Below are positions 45,304-57,589 of a stretch of 64,000 bases of DNA, in pieces. Location: positions 11,182,501 to 11,246,500 of the forward strand of contig CM076944.1 in assembly GCA_039566865.1 (NCBI GenBank). The letters run 5' to 3'. A program made the translations under genes and the position numbers. Source of the DNA: Aurelia coerulea (taxonomy: Eukaryota; Cnidaria; Scyphozoa; Semaeostomeae; Ulmaridae). How positions within the stretch are numbered: position 1 is the stretch's first letter; every line of letters starts with the position of its first letter. The notes beneath the pieces were generated by a model. It saw nothing but the letters and a program-made list of their open reading frames with translations, did not search any database and was not told the origin of the DNA.

Positions 45304-45952
45304 TATGCTTGATCAAACTGTGAAAAATGATGAAATCTATATTGAAGTGTTTAGCAAAGAGATATATCGCAGTGATCATCCGAGCAATACCAAAATTGGT
45401 GGAGTGTGTCTTCATTTTCGCGAAGGGCTACCCATCAAGAGACGGACTGACCTTGAGCTATTACCTGAAATTATCATTACTGAAATTAGAATAGCACGTA
45501 AAAAAGTTCTCCTTGGGACAATGTATCGTAGTCCAAGTCAAAACAGCGAGCAATTTGAAACCTTTATTGATAGCTTGCAACAGACCATCAATAAAATGAA
45601 AGCTGAAAATCCACACTGCATGATTTTAACAGGTGATCTCAATTGTAGATCTTCAATGTGGTGGACTGAGGATATTGAACAGCCCGATGGTACTGCTTTG
45701 GACGAATTTACGGAAATAAATGGTCTGTATCAACTGATTGAGGAGCCAACTAACATAAGAAATGAAGGCTGTTCTTGCATTGACTTAATCATTACTGACC
45801 AGCCAAATATGTTTGTTGACTGTGGTGTTTACCCTTCCTTGGACGAACACTGTCAGCATCAAATTATCCACGGTAAACTGAATGTCTCTTTACCATCTCC
45901 TCCTCCATATAAAGGACAGTATCGGATTATTCCAAGGCTGATGGTCAAATGA
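45304..45952 (+). pseudogene. LINE i endonuclease domain
   Basis: The frame encodes most of an EEP endonuclease: KIGGVCLHFREGLPIKRRTDL, MYRSPSQNSEQF, ILTGDLNCRSSMWW with the GDLN motif, CIDLIITDQPNMF and a diverged SLDEHCQHQII for the SDH block. The first catalytic blocks (N and ET) are missing by truncation. A stop and frame change at 45950 leads into the RT frame. Confidence 0.8.
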
Positions 45953-47079
45953 TTATTGAATCAATTAACAAAATCGATTGGACAGCTTGCTTTGATGGGC
46001 TAAATCCTACAGAAATGGTAGAAATATTTACAAATGTTCTTGCTGAAATTTTTTCGGAGTATATACCTAATAAAGTTGTCAAATTTGATGATAAGGATCC
46101 ACCGTGGATGAAGCAGGAATTAAAAACTGCTATTAAGCGCAAACACAGAACATATGCTAAATTTGTTAGACGTGGTAGAAAGCGAGAAGACTGGAACTCT
46201 GTTAAAAATGTCCAAAACATAACATCAAAAATGATTACCAATGCTAAAAATGATTATTATCTCGGACTTGGCAGAAAGTTATCGAATAATGTAACTGGGG
46301 CTAAATCATATTGGACCTTATTCAACAGACTTCTCAATAAAAAGAAAGTTTCTAACATACCCCCTCTTATTGAAAATTGCTTATTTATTACCAATGTAGA
46401 AGCAAAAGCAAATATTTTCAATGAGTTCTTTGTTGCTCAATGCAGGGAGATAGAAACTGGTAGTACTATCCCTACATTTATTCCGCAGTTTCCATTACCC
46501 TTATTAAATATAGATATAAACAGGGAAAAGGTGCTTCGAATCATTCGTTCTCTAGATTCTAAAAAGGCACATGGATGTGACGGAATTTCTGTTGCCATGA
46601 TCAAAATATGTGACAATTCGATAGTAGATCGTCTGTGTTGCATTTTTGAAAGATGCCTTGAGACAGGAATTTACCCTTCTCAATGGAAGAAAGCAAATAT
46701 AATTCCTGTGCATAAAAAGGGCTGCAAACAGAACAAGAAAAACTATCGCCCAATTTCCCTACTTCCAATTTTTGGAAAGTTTTTTGAAAAGCTATTATTT
46801 GATGCCATCTACGAGCATCTCAGTATAAATGGTCTTATATCGCCTCATCAATCAGGGTTTCGTCCCGGTGATTCGACTATCAATCAGTTACTGCTCATCA
46901 CTCAAAATATTTATAGAGCCTTCGATGAAACTCCTAGTAAAGAAACACATGCCATCTTCCTTGACCTTTCAAAGGCATTTGACAGGGTCTGGCATGAGGG
47001 ACTCATTTACAAGTTGGAATCCAATGGCTTACATGGAAATGTTCTTCGGATTGTTAAAAGTTTTTTTGTCAGATCGTAA
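45949..47079 (+). pseudogene. LINE i RT, N-terminal half
   Basis: A 376-codon frame. It holds the linker between endonuclease and RT (KWDDKDPPWMKQELKTAI-like: FDDKDPPWMKQELKTAIKRK), RT fingers (SKKAHGCDGISVAMIK, KKNYRPISLLPIFGKFFEKL, QSGFRPGDSTINQLL) and motif A (IFLDLSKAFDRVWHEGLIYKL). A one-base change near 47060 ends the frame at FFVRS; coding continues in another frame with SDRKQRVVLNGQ. Confidence 0.85.
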
Positions 47080-48396
47080 GCAACGGGTAGTGCTAAATGG
47101 GCAATGTTCAAAGTGGGATACAATTTCCGCAGGTGTACCACAAGGATCAGTTCTTGGACCGTTGTTGTTCTTGATCTACATTAATGATATTACCCACAAT
47201 GTTAAATGTGGTATTAAGTTATTTGCTGATGACACGTCGTTGTTTACTACTGTTCAGAATGAAAATGTACCTGCACTTGACTTAAACAGAGATTTGGCAA
47301 AATTAGCTTATGGGCATGGCAATGGAAAATGACAGAGGAGGTCATATTTTCTTGTAAAAGGAATAAGCCAATCCACCCCGGTCTTAAATTGGGAGAGGAG
47401 GTCATTGCATCAAAATTGGAGCACATGCACCTTGGGGTTACTCTTGACTCAAAGCTAAATTTTAAAAGTCATATTCGAGAGGCTATCTTGAAAGCATGGA
47501 GAGGAATTGGTTTGTTAAAATATCTTTCTAAATATGTATCAAGAGAGGTCCTTGATCAAATCTATAAGCTTTATGTGAGACCTCACTTAGACTATGGAGA
47601 CATAATTTACCATAAATATGACCCTGATATGCAGCTGAACCTTACGCAACAACTAGAACAGACTCAATATAAAGCAGCACTAGCTGTTACTGGAGCGTGG
47701 GTAGGTACAAGTAGGCGAAGGCTACTTGAAGAGCTCGGATGGGAAACACTTTATGACCGAAGGTGGTGCCGAAGATTATGTCATTTCGTTTCATTAACCA
47801 CATCCAAAAGTCCAGATTACCTTTTCAATGAGATACCCGAACAGCGCTCAGTTGAGTATAATTTAAGAAACCCGCGTTGTTATGAGCAAAATGTAGGTAG
47901 AACTATGCGCTTCTCCAGCTCTTATTTCCATAACACAATATGTGAGTGGAACCTGTTAGACAAAACTGTACAAGATTCTCCTTCTCTTGCAGTTTTCAAG
48001 AGCAAATTGCTTCGAATCATCAGACCCGAGAAAAACCCGGTTTATAACATCTATGATATTTTGGGTATCAAGCTATTAACAAGGCTTCGAATTAACTTTA
48101 ATCCTCTAAATGAACATAGGTTTAGGCATAATTTTGACTGCTTGAGTCCAATTTGTATTTGTGGTACAGGAAAGGAAGATAATGAGCATTACCTCCTGCA
48201 CTGCCCCCAGTTTACAGCTCAGCGCCAAGATCTCCTTGGTCAAGTCTCAGATGTCGGATATGATGTTGCTAGCATGAACTCAAAGGATCTTTGTCATTTG
48301 TTATTATATGGGAACCCTAACGAAAGCACCTTTGCAAACAGAATCATCATAGAAGCAACTATTTCTTTCATCAAAACTTCTGGACGGTTTAATTAA
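47050..48396 (+). pseudogene. LINE i RT, motifs B-C, thumb and C-terminal zinc-like domain
   Basis: 47060-47332 carries motif B (AGVPQGSVLGPLLFLIYIND) and motif C (LFADDTSLF). A small disruption at about 47325 leads to the next frame, 47329-48396 (355 codons), open to its stop. It holds HMHLGVTLDSKLNFKSHI (YLG-type block), VRPHLDYGDIIYH, and the C-terminal LNEHRFRHNFD, CICGTGKEDNEHYLLHCPQF cluster. The last is a Cys/His pattern seen at the end of some LINE ORF2 proteins. Confidence 0.85.
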
Positions 48397-48868
48397 ACTT
48401 TCTGGAAAAACAGCAGCCTAACCCTTTTTTTTCTTTTTGACTGAAGTGCTCCCGGAATTTGCGTGGGCTGTCTCTGCTCATCGCACTGCTGCCGCGGGTG
48501 CATCGGTTGGGGGGAGTCTATGATAAATTAAAAAGTCTTTTTCCCCTCGGGGTTGGATCCCTGAACCTTTGTTTCATTCTCCCTGCCGGTGCGCTCGTGG
48601 TTGTGGTTTGGTGGGTGGTGGGCTGTTTTTGCGGGTTTTGGGGGTTCTTCAGTTTTGCCTTGGCCTTTACTTTGTCCCGATTTAGTGAGCATATGTATCT
48701 TATTTTTTTGTTTTTGTTTTTTGTGTTCTATTATTAATTTATTGTTGATATTACATAGAAAATTGTAAGTGGCATTTGTAGTGAGGACTCGGTGACCATG
48801 CGTCTTTCCTCGCTGCAAATGCCACAGTAACTTGCATTAACTTGTTGTTTTTAAGTTTTAGATTGATG
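48397..48868 (+). other. LINE i 3' UTR
   Basis: T/G-rich sequence ending in an A run. It includes GTGGCATTTGTAGTGAGGAC and, 45 bp on, GCTGCAAATGCCACAG, which can pair as a small hairpin. Confidence 0.55.
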
Positions 48869-49148
48869 AAAAAAAAAAAAGATGCTCAGATATGTAACTA
48901 TGCAGATGACACAACGATCTATGCTTGCGATGGCAATATTGAAAGTGTTATCTCAACATTAGAGAGCGATGCCCTTGCAGTTGCAGAATGGTTTCCAAAC
49001 AATTGTATGAAGTTGAATGAAGACAAATGTCACCTAATGGTATTTGGAGACAAAAGTAATGATGTTTCATTAAATATCGGAAGGATTACGATAGGAAAGA
49101 GTACAGAAGAAAAGTTGCTTGGAGTGATTCTTGACAAAAAAATATGCT

Positions 49149-50036
49149 TTAACCCTAATCCTACCGGGCTTTTTTTGATCTAACATAGCCGGGGGGGGGG
49201 GGGGGGTGCTTTCCACCCCCCCTCTATAAATAGCCGTAGACAAAAGGGAAATCATTGAAACTTGGCAAGGGCGTAGTCCTAACTATTCTTAACTGATTGG
49301 TAGTTTTGGGCGTGGCTACCTCATTAGGTGACGTCACTATGACGTCATAATGCCGGAAAATGTCAAAATATATGGTTTTCCGGCTTATTCGTTCTAAAAA
49401 CGGAATAAAGGTAATCTGAATGACTTTTTCCATTCTTATTTGGCGTATTATTCATTTCCCTCTCAAATATGATGCATATAGGTGTTTTTAGACCGTTATT
49501 TTGGAAGAAAATGACGAAAATTGATGACGTCATAACTAAAAACTGTATTTTTCTGCCAAAAATTTATAATAATTGGTTCGAAATGCTTTTAAAGTATTGC
49601 ATAACGCAATTCTATACTTTTTAAACAAAATCTGTTGGAAAAATCTTCAAAATTTGCCAAAATGATCCAAAATGGCGGCCCGAGTGACGTCATCATTTAA
49701 GAATGCTGACGTCAGCAAATTCCATTGTTATTGACAACAATAGAAAGCTAATTGTTTGCTGATTCTTTTAAAGTACAATAGTCAACATTTGGAACTAATT
49801 CTGGGAGTAAAAATATCAAAATCATTAATTTTTCTAATACCTTGCTCCAAATATGGTAGTGTCACCTGTCACGTGACACCTATTGTTCAAAAATTTAATA
49901 GTCAAAATGTAGCTAATAGATAATTAGTAATTGTCAGAGAGTTTCAGGGTCATAGCTTTTGTCGTTAAAGAATGCTCTGCAAAAAACCGACAGGGGGGGT
50001 GGAAAACACCCCCCCCCCCGGTAGGATTAGGGTTAA
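49149..50036. mobile_element. TTAA-flanked hairpin-ended MITE (copy C) in LINE h
   Basis: TTAA at 49149-49152 and 50033-50036. The ends CCCTAATCCTACCGGG and CCGGTAGGATTAGGG are perfect inverses. G/C tracts of 17 and 10 bases are present. It is very similar to copy B (6540-7378) except for a ~50-bp stretch present here near 49460-49510. LINE h coding resumes straight after it, so TTAA is the duplicated target. Confidence 0.95.
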
Positions 50037-50833
50037 ACAGCAAGTAAAGTCTATTTGCAAAAAGGCTGGTCAAAAGCTTCATACACTCTCAAGAATTTCT
50101 TACTTTCTTGATACTGATCAACCAACTCAAACGAATAATGAAGGCATTTATCTTGTCCCAGTTCAACTACTGGTCTCTTGTTTGGATGTTCTGTGATAGA
50201 ACGCTGAACAATAAAATTAACCGTGTATTCACAAACGGGCATTACGGATAACCTACAAAGATATGAGATCAGATTATGATGCGATGTTATTCAGAGACAA
50301 TGCTGTCCCAATCCACATAAGGAATTTACAATTTCTGATGACTGAGATCTATAAGACAAAATGGGAGCTTAATCCTAGTTTCATGAAGGAGATCTTTGTT
50401 GAAAAACACAGTCCTTATGGGTTAAGAAGCTGCCATGGTCTACTATTGCCACAAGCACGCACTGTGTGCAATGGCTTGGAGACGGTATCGTTTCGTGGGT
50501 GTAGACTATGGCAGGCACTTCCCAAAGATATAAAGCAGTCAGAAACCCTCTCCAGCTTTAAAATCAAAATCAAAATCTGGAGAGGAGAACAATGCAGTTG
50601 TAGACTATGTAGACCTTTCGTGGCTCAGGTTGGGTTCTTGAACTCATATTATTTTTCTGGAAAAAGAAAGCATTGTAAATAATATAAACATTGAAAAAAA
50701 TGTAAATTAATGTATTTGTAGCTAATTATTCTGTATTCTATTTCTTTTTCACAAATTTTACTCAGATAGCAGGCTTGAATTAGCTTATATTTTATAGCTA
50801 TTTTTATATGTAATGCCTACTTTAAATAAATTG
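50037..50833 (+). pseudogene. LINE h RT C-terminal end
   Basis: Resumes the LINE after the MITE with SICKKAGQKLHTLSRISYFLDTDQ. After a frame break it covers 50263-50682 with IHIRNLQFLMTEIYKTKWELNPSFM and SFRGCRLWQALPKDIKQSETL, the usual LINE ORF2 tail. The 3' UTR is AT-rich and ends TTTAAATAAATTG at an (AAT)n tract. Confidence 0.8.
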
Positions 50834-50860
50834 ATAATAATAATAATAATAATAATAATA
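50834..50860 (+). repeat. (AAT)n tract
   Basis: 27 bp shared as the boundary between the 3' end of LINE h (plus) and the 3' end of a Penelope-like element (minus). Confidence 0.9.
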
Positions 50861-52276
50861 TTAAAACAAAACCACCATCAAAAATAACAGAAAAAAGTAT
50901 ATGAAAAACAAAACTGTTAAAAGCAAAACGTTTCGATTATAAAATCTTCATCAGTTGTTTACAATCACAGGACAGCCAAGTATTTATAGGACAAAATAAC
51001 ATTAACATAAAATCGTGATAAAATCCCCCCGAGGCCCCCCTTAAAAACAATGCCAAACAACACACCTAGACTATTTCAAGTTTTCTTAGCCAGCCAAAAC
51101 TTCCAATTCAAATAAAAGTTCATAGTAAATTCCCTAATCCTTTAGTTCTCGACATCGGAATGGAAGCTCTGCGTATATAAAGTCTCAAGCAAACGAAGAA
51201 GCACGCCTCCCAACGACCCTCCTGGGATTTGCTTAAATTGCTAAATCCCTAGATGGCAAGACAGGGAATTCCACCCTGACACCACGTGCACACTGACACG
51301 AAATACGAAAGGAAGCATGCCCCCAAGATAAAGCCTAAGACTTATTCAAATGGAATGACTGTATTCAGGCGACCCCACAGGCGAACATATCCAATTCAAC
51401 ATCAGCCGCTCTTTCATTGAGACCGTTGGGTGCAAAGGTTCCCAATTTGTATTGCCAAAATAATTCTTTTCTACGAAGTGAGTAAACATCTGAAGCCCCA
51501 TCAATGATTTTTATGCTGACCGAAAAAGCACCCTGATGGCCTTCACTAAAAAAATGCCCAAAGAAACCCGCCTGTGGTACCGCCTTACCCCTGTCAAGAC
51601 TGCCATCATTGTATTTACGTGCATATGTTCGAAAATATGATTTGTACACATTAAATCTTTGCCGAAATTTGGTTTTTGTGCTGCCCACATATTTTTTATT
51701 GCAGCAATCACATTGCAACAAGTAGACTACATTCTCCGAGTTGCAATGATAAGCACCAGAGGAGATCGTAAAGCGTCGAGAGTCATTAACATTTCGAAAT
51801 GTCTCCCCTTCAACAATGAGTGCACAAATTTGACAGCTTCTCCTGCCATTACATTTGAAAGTGCCCTTTTCAGCTTGTTCATCCGTTTGTTGGTAAACTT
51901 TGGCCCGAACCAGAGTATCCTTGAAATTTTTAGCCCTTCTGAACGAAACAAAAATCTTATCCTTGAAAATATGTCGATGTTCATTATCAACAAAGAGTGC
52001 ATTCAAACAAGTTTGCAAAATGTCGTAAACTTTATGAAATGCTGGATGGAATGTTAAAACCAGGGGTATCCTCGTATCATCCCGGTGCTTTTGGTTCCGA
52101 TCCAGGAGGGTATTCCGATCCAACCCCCTTACCCTATTAAACTGTCCCTCTATTTCTCCCCTATTGTACCCCCGATCCAAAAGAAAATTTTCCAAGTTTT
52201 CCAATCGATTTTCAAAAAATGAGTCTTCTGAGCAGATACGACGAATTCGAAGGGCCTGCCCATAGGGAATGCCCTT

Positions 52277-52278
<2 letters not shown>
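50861..52278 (-). pseudogene. Penelope-like element with GIY-YIG nuclease, 5' truncated
   Basis: The minus strand from the (AAT)n edge at 52279 reads GIPYGQALRIRRICSED, the end of the RT. A 279-codon open frame (52204-51365) follows with PLVLTFHPAFHKVYDIL, FVSFRRAKNFKDTLVRA, Cys pairs (CNGRRSCQIC) and the nuclease NVVYLLQCDCCNKKYVGSTKTKFRQRF. The closing part has GFFGHFFSEGHQGAFSVSI and RRKELFWQYKL, with the Glu expected in this family. The 3' UTR contains CTGATGAAGATTTTATAATC then GAAACGTTT. The frame from 52204 on is unbroken. RT motifs are lost by truncation. Confidence 0.85.
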
Positions 52279-52317
<39 letters not shown>

Positions 52318-52345
52318 TATTAATAATAATATTAATAATTAATAG
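52279..52345 (+). repeat. (AAT)n tract, partly decayed
   Basis: AAT units to about 52312, then mixed TTATTAATAATAATATTAAT. It separates the minus-strand Penelope copy from the plus-strand LINE copy d. Confidence 0.85.
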
Positions 52346-52347
52346 TT

Positions 52348-53734
52348 ATGAATAGTGATGGTGTACAACTGCCAAACGGTGAAACAATTAAAAGTGTCGG
52401 TGAAGAAGGATATAAGTATCTTGGTATGCTGGAGATAGACGAGATTATGAATCAAACTATGAAAGGGCTTGTTCAAAAGGAATACCTTCGAAGATTAAAA
52501 AATATACTTAAATCAAGACTGAATGGAAAGAATATAATCATAGCAATAAATACATGGGCTGCGTCATTGCTGAGGTATGGAGCTGGTTTGATAAACTGGA
52601 CCAAGAATGAACTACAACAACTTGATAGAAAAACGAGAAAGAAACTTGCCATGTATGGAGCGTTCCACCCCAAAAGCAATGTGAATAGACTGTATTTAAC
52701 AAGGCAGGAAGGAGAGAGGGGCTTGATTGGAGCTGAAGAGACTGTACGAAGTGAGGAGAATAGTCTTGGCTGGTATGTGATGAACAATGACCACGAAATA
52801 ATGAGATCGGTTGAAAAAGAAGGAATATTGAGATTAAATGAAATCAAAGACCCAAGAGTATGGAAACGACAGAACAAAGAACAGCATAAGAATGGGTGGG
52901 TAGATAATCCGCTACATGGGCAAACAGCTGCTGCTACAAAAGATTTGATGGATAAAGATAAGAACTGGAATTGGTTAAAACATGCAGGATTAAAGAAAGA
53001 AACAGAGAGCACCATATTTGCAGCGCAAGAGCAAGCAGTGGGAACAAATTCTGTAAAGAACATAATTTAAAACGAAAATGTATCAAAAGAATGCAGGCTG
53101 TGTGGAGAAGCGAATGAAACAATTGCACACATTGTTTCTGAGTGTCGACAGCTAGCACAAGTACAATATAAAGGCTGGAGACATGACAAGGTAGCTCAAA
53201 TTGTCCACTGGAAGTTATGTCAAAAACTAGGATTAGACCATGGAGATAGATGGTACAACCATAAAGTAGAGAGTGTGATTGTGACAGAAGACTTCAGGCT
53301 ATTATGGGATTTTCCCATACAGACAGATCATCGACTGGAGCATAACCGACCAGACATTGTGTTTGAAAACAAAAAGGATCGATCGTGTTTGCTGATTGAC
53401 ATATCCTGCCCCTTCGATACAAGAATTGAAAGAAAAGAAAAGGAAAAAATTGAGTTGTATCAAGACTTGAAGAGAGAGATCAAGAGGTTATTGAACATGA
53501 GGGATGTTAAGATTGTACCAATAATCATTGGGGCTCTGGGTACCATTGGAAAGAACTTTGAGAATTTGTTGAAGAAAATTGAAGTGGAGTGCAGCACAGA
53601 ACTTTTACAAAAAGCGTGTCTGTTGGGAACTGCAAAGATCCTGAGAAAAGTACTGGATACCTAAGGCCAAGGGACTTGATTTGCTATCCAGCAGTTAACC
53701 GGCAGTCAACATCAACGCCGAGTGAATATTGAAC
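52348..53734 (+). pseudogene. RLE-type LINE (R4/Dong-like), copy d, RT thumb to end
   Basis: The longest copy of this family here. 52348-53070 encodes the segment after RT motif C: YKYLGMLEIDEIMNQTMK, INTWAASLLRYGAGLINW, LDRKTRKKLAMYGAFHPKSN and RQEGERGLIGAEE. One stop at 53068 interrupts it. Reading goes on in the same frame to 53664 with CRLCGEANETIAHIVSEC, the restriction-like nuclease (HNRPDIVFEN, CLLIDISCPFD, LYQDLKREIKRLL) and GTAKILRKVLDT. A 70-bp 3' UTR ends GAATATTGAAC at an AAT tract. The RT core is missing at the (AAT)n edge. Confidence 0.85.
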
Positions 53735-53749
53735 AATAATAATAATAAT
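53735..53749 (+). repeat. Short (AAT)n tract
   Basis: Five AAT units at the meeting point of the 3' tail of LINE copy d (plus) and the truncated end of LINE f (minus). Confidence 0.85.
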
Positions 53750-56170
53750 CCTTATTCCACAAATTAATCAGTTGGTTACAAGGAATCTGATTCATACGTG
53801 CACGTAAAATAAACTTGACTAAGCTATCAGAAAGCTTCCAGCCATAATAAATTTGATGCGAGACTTTTCTGTCTATGTTCTCGATTCCTATAAAGTTTCC
53901 CTGCATGCGGAGCTCCAAGCTTTTAATAATATCCTGTTGCTCTAATTCTCTGTCGATTTCTCTCTTTAAATCTTTACTATTTAACTCCTTCCCATTAACA
54001 ATAACCACTGCAAGACTGTCCTTGTAAATAACTGATCCATTAAACTTGTTAGTAGATCTGGCCAATCAGAGTTCCCTCCATATGTTTTTGTCTTTGCTAG
54101 AGATCGGTTGACATCTAATGCATAACCTATAAAATTAATTTCGCTCTCTGTCTGTCTAAAACCACGGGATTTCATGTCTAATTCCAAAGATTTTCTTGCC
54201 AGATACCGTATGTGCTCCTCATCGTGATTCAGCATTTTATCAGATTAGACAGACGTTGTGCCCTGTATATGTGTGATGGTCTCTTTATTCCAAGCCCCCC
54301 CCCCCCCCCAAATAGCCTGTTAACGAAAAATACTTTGTCACTTCTCTTGGGATTTAAATCAAACATTTTTTTAACAGTTTTCGTAATCTTTGTATCCAGT
54401 TCCTCAAGTTATTTTTCTTCTATCTTTGTGTTTTCAAAATGATGTCAAATCTTTGCTAAATCCATGTTATTGAAAGCACTAAGTTTGAAAGGAATATGAA
54501 GCGTACATTCCTTGATTTTATCAATTATCTCTTTGAATTCTTTGATAAATTCCTTAGCTTGTTGTTCTTCTTCGCCTGCTACTGTAAACGATTTGTCAAA
54601 ATATTTATACGACTCAATCCTTGCATACGTTGCTATTGTTTCTCCTTGGACCTTAATGGCTGGTTTTTTGTCACCTTTTCCCTGATACCAATTGTTGCCG
54701 GACCTTCTTTCAAAAAATAGCGCATTCTTAGATGCCTTTACTTTCAAACCAGCTTTATTAAAGAGAAGTTCGCACTTCGTTATCATCTCTTCAAGCAGTT
54801 TTAATTCATATGTTACCATATCAATGTCGTCTGCATATGATTGAATTGGGATTGGTCTAATGTTTCTTTCATTTTCTTTATTCATACTAACCAGGGCATG
54901 ATTGAATGCTGGTTTTAGTACTTTATCCACTGTCACTCGGAAAATCATAACACTTGGTCACCTGTTTTTAAGGGTCACCTGTTTTTAAGGGTCACCTGTT
55001 TTTGTGCCTCTTGTGATGAAAATTTTCTGAGTCGAATTGTTTCCGCAAATAGCTTGAGAACAAGAGCGATCATATATGTGCTCAATAATCTTACAGTATA
55101 CAGTACAGTCGATATATTATATTCTCGCAAAGTAATTGAAATTTCTTCTTGCTTAATACTGCCAAATGCATCTGCGAAGTCGATGAATAGAATATGCAGT
55201 TTTGTGCTCATGTGTCTAAAGTCATCCAAAACTGTTTTCAGGCTAAAAATCAAATCTTGCCAGTTTCTTCCTTTAAGAAAAGCCCTTTGCCAAAATCCAA
55301 TTTGCTGCTCAATGAAGGGCAAAATTCTGCTTATGATGCAACGCGAAAATAATTTCTAAATAACAGACGATAACGATGTATCACGAAGTGTCGTTAGATC
55401 TTCGCGGTTATAATTCTTTTTTCGGGATTCTTTGCACTATATCATGTTTCCAGTCGCATGGTACTTTTCTATTTCTTAAAGCTTGTATTAAATATGCCGA
55501 CAAGCTCAGTTTTAATTGAATCAAATTCTCTTTTTATATCCTCATACACAACCCCATCCAACCCTGCTGATTTCCCATTGGGTAACACCTTTACGATATC
55601 CTCAATGTCTTTTTCATTAAATGGCCTAACCTCTTCGATATCATTTTCATCGACAGCGAAGGATAATTCTTGCTCGTTTCTTAAATCACTTTCTAAAACA
55701 AACAATTTTTCATTCCTATAGAACGCTTCTGTTCCCGCTTGATCAATTTATATTTGTGTTTTGTTTGGCCATTTACAATCATTCTCTATAATTTGAATTG
55801 CTTTCTTTCTTTGTGCAGCCAAAGTTCTGTTAATTTACTTCTGGAAACTGTATCCTCCGTGATCACGCCTTGTCTGAGTGAAAAGAAAGGCTGTATTGTT
55901 TTAATGACAAAATATAGTTGTTTTTCTAACTGGAACAATATAGACTCAATTCTGTAATTAGCAAGGGACTGTTTCTTTGGTAACAATTTCAAAATGCGTA
56001 AACAATATTTGCAACGATTTAAGTTCCACGGCATGCCATTCAAACTTTGTTGTTGAAAATCCCCACCTCTCGTGAATATTTCAGTGATAATTTCCAGGAC
56101 CCTTTTCCATTTGTTGAAATCTCCTTTGCAGATAAATTTATCATAACATATTACCCTGCTGCTCAAGGAC
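53750..56170 (-). pseudogene. RLE-type LINE f, reverse transcriptase part
   Basis: Minus strand, in broken frames. 56166-55786 holds an N-terminal linker. 55705-55469 has RT fingers (LPNGKSAGLDGVVYEDIK). 55322-54975 has FWQRAFLKGRNWQDLI and motif A (HILFIDFADAFGSI). 54948-54445 has IRPIPIQSYADDIDMV with motif C (YADD) and a thumb. 54235-53750 has a C-terminal helical part (YYGWKLSDSLVKFILRARMNQ). Coding ends in the short AAT tract, before any CCHC or nuclease. The RT style is that of R2/NeSL/R4-type elements. Its 5' side lies about 300 bp from the large (AAT)n tract at 56464. Confidence 0.8.
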
Positions 56171-56463
56171 TAACGAAAGGCGCTTTCTTGCTTTTCAAAT
56201 TCCATCCATTCATGGTCATTTAGGTTGGAGGCAAATTCATCGAGTGGCCTAGTTCATGCAGTGTCTTCGTGCCCAGGACGAACGACTTTCCCTGATTTGA
56301 TGGCATCTTTAGCGTAATACTTCAGTTTCTGCATCAATCGCATTTGATGCTAAGTGTCTGATGATAAACAAGGCAGCATTATCGGCGGCAGCTACGACGG
56401 ATTACAATTAAAAGAATCCCAAAAGAAGGACCGTCTCACGACACGTCCATCTTGTTTAGCTCC

Positions 56464-56595
<132 letters not shown>

Positions 56596-56596
56596 T

Positions 56597-57219
56597 TGAT
56601 TGGTCTTGAAGAGTACTTTCATTTGACATATAGTTTATTTATATTTGCTGACATCATCAACTTTTGATAGCCATGAGGTTATTTATATTTATGACGTCAT
56701 AAAATGAATTAATTAGGGCAATATATCTCAAAACGTGGAGAAAACAGGGTTAGGTTCCTTATGACTAATCATCTTCACTAAATAGAAGTCTAAAAATAGA
56801 AAATAATTCACTATAGAAATCTCAATTAGTCTATTCAATTGCTTATTACTCTTAATTAGCAAGATTTGCAAGTTAAATTGAAATGTTCTTCCCTAAATAT
56901 CTTTCTCTACTCTTATTTGCTACTTCTGGCTACAATTATGCCTGTTGTCTTATGTTAATCTGGACGAAATTTGCTTTTTATGGGTTTTTTAGTCAGTAGC
57001 TCAATTTTGAAAATTTTCCCATTGTTGTTGGTTGCCTAGCAATGACCCACGTTGCCAATTAAACTTCTATTGTCGTTTTTATAATCCTAATTGTCCAAAA
57101 AAGAATTGGCAAAAGTTTCATTGTTATATATCTTGTAATCTTTAAGAATAAGAGGGGGGCCAACAACGCCCCCCCCTGTCAAAAATATCAAAATTTCAAC
57201 CCGGTCCAAATAGGGTTAA
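56597..57219 (+). mobile_element. TTAA hairpin-ended MITE (copy E), left part missing
   Basis: Aligns with 20828-21447 of copy D from GATTGGTCTTGAAGAGTAC to the end, which reads CCGGTCCAAATAGGG then TTAA (57216-57219). The first ~200 bp are absent, and the (AAT)n tract takes their place. Confidence 0.75.
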
Positions 57220-57225
57220 CAAGAT

Positions 57226-57573
57226 TTGGGATTCTCTACACCCCAGCCCATCAACCACACAATGTCCCTCTCTAATATCCACTACGCCCAACTAATTTTC
57301 GAACTGGCGTACCATTCATTCCGCTACCTCTCCTGGCAATCTCTTTACTTGCACAAAACAAGTGGTTCCACCAACACCCCTCTCTGCCTGCCTCCAGACT
57401 CCACTTCGTCTACCATCACAGACAAGCCTAGCCACCCTAATGTCATTGCAACTCCAACTAAGCTCACCTATTACGCCCGGATCGCCCCTAATACCCAACT
57501 TTACCTAAACGTCGTCCACCCTTACAACAGCCCCAGTCACAACACTATACCAACCTCTTGCATCATTTATTGA
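57226..57573 (+). other. Unrecognised open frame, 115 codons
   Basis: Open frame rich in Pro, Ser and Thr (SGSTNTPLCLPPDSTSSTI). No domain recognised. It could be a C-rich non-coding stretch or part of the LINE that follows. Confidence 0.25.
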
Positions 57574-57589
57574 ATGGGCGTATTCAATA

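Larger units (their letters stand above)
45304..48868 (+). mobile_element. LINE i, nested in LINE h
   Basis: A 5'-truncated LINE starting inside its endonuclease and ending in a 12-base A run at about 48869. The host LINE continues in frame with motif C immediately after. Possible target repeat: GAAAGAT on the left, AAAAGAT on the right. Its C-terminal zinc-like domain is shared with LINE k at 60036-61052, which also ends in an A run. Confidence 0.8.
43005..50833 (+). mobile_element. CR1/L2-type LINE h, interrupted twice
   Basis: One LINE in three pieces: 43005-45303, about 48868-49148 and 50037-50833. Between them lie a second LINE (i) and a TTAA MITE (C). The RT stops after motif B (VPQGSVVGPLLFNIYINDLF) at 45290. 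It resumes at 48885 with motif C (CNYADDTTIYA), breaks again at LDKKI at 49144, and resumes after the MITE with SICKKAGQKLHTLSRISYF. It ends near 50830 at an (AAT)n tract. Confidence 0.85.

Noticed and set aside
57226..57573. Proline/serine-rich ORF as a gene
   Set aside because: No domain, no splice or promoter evidence, and it sits between a MITE and a LINE fragment; kept only as an unrecognised frame.
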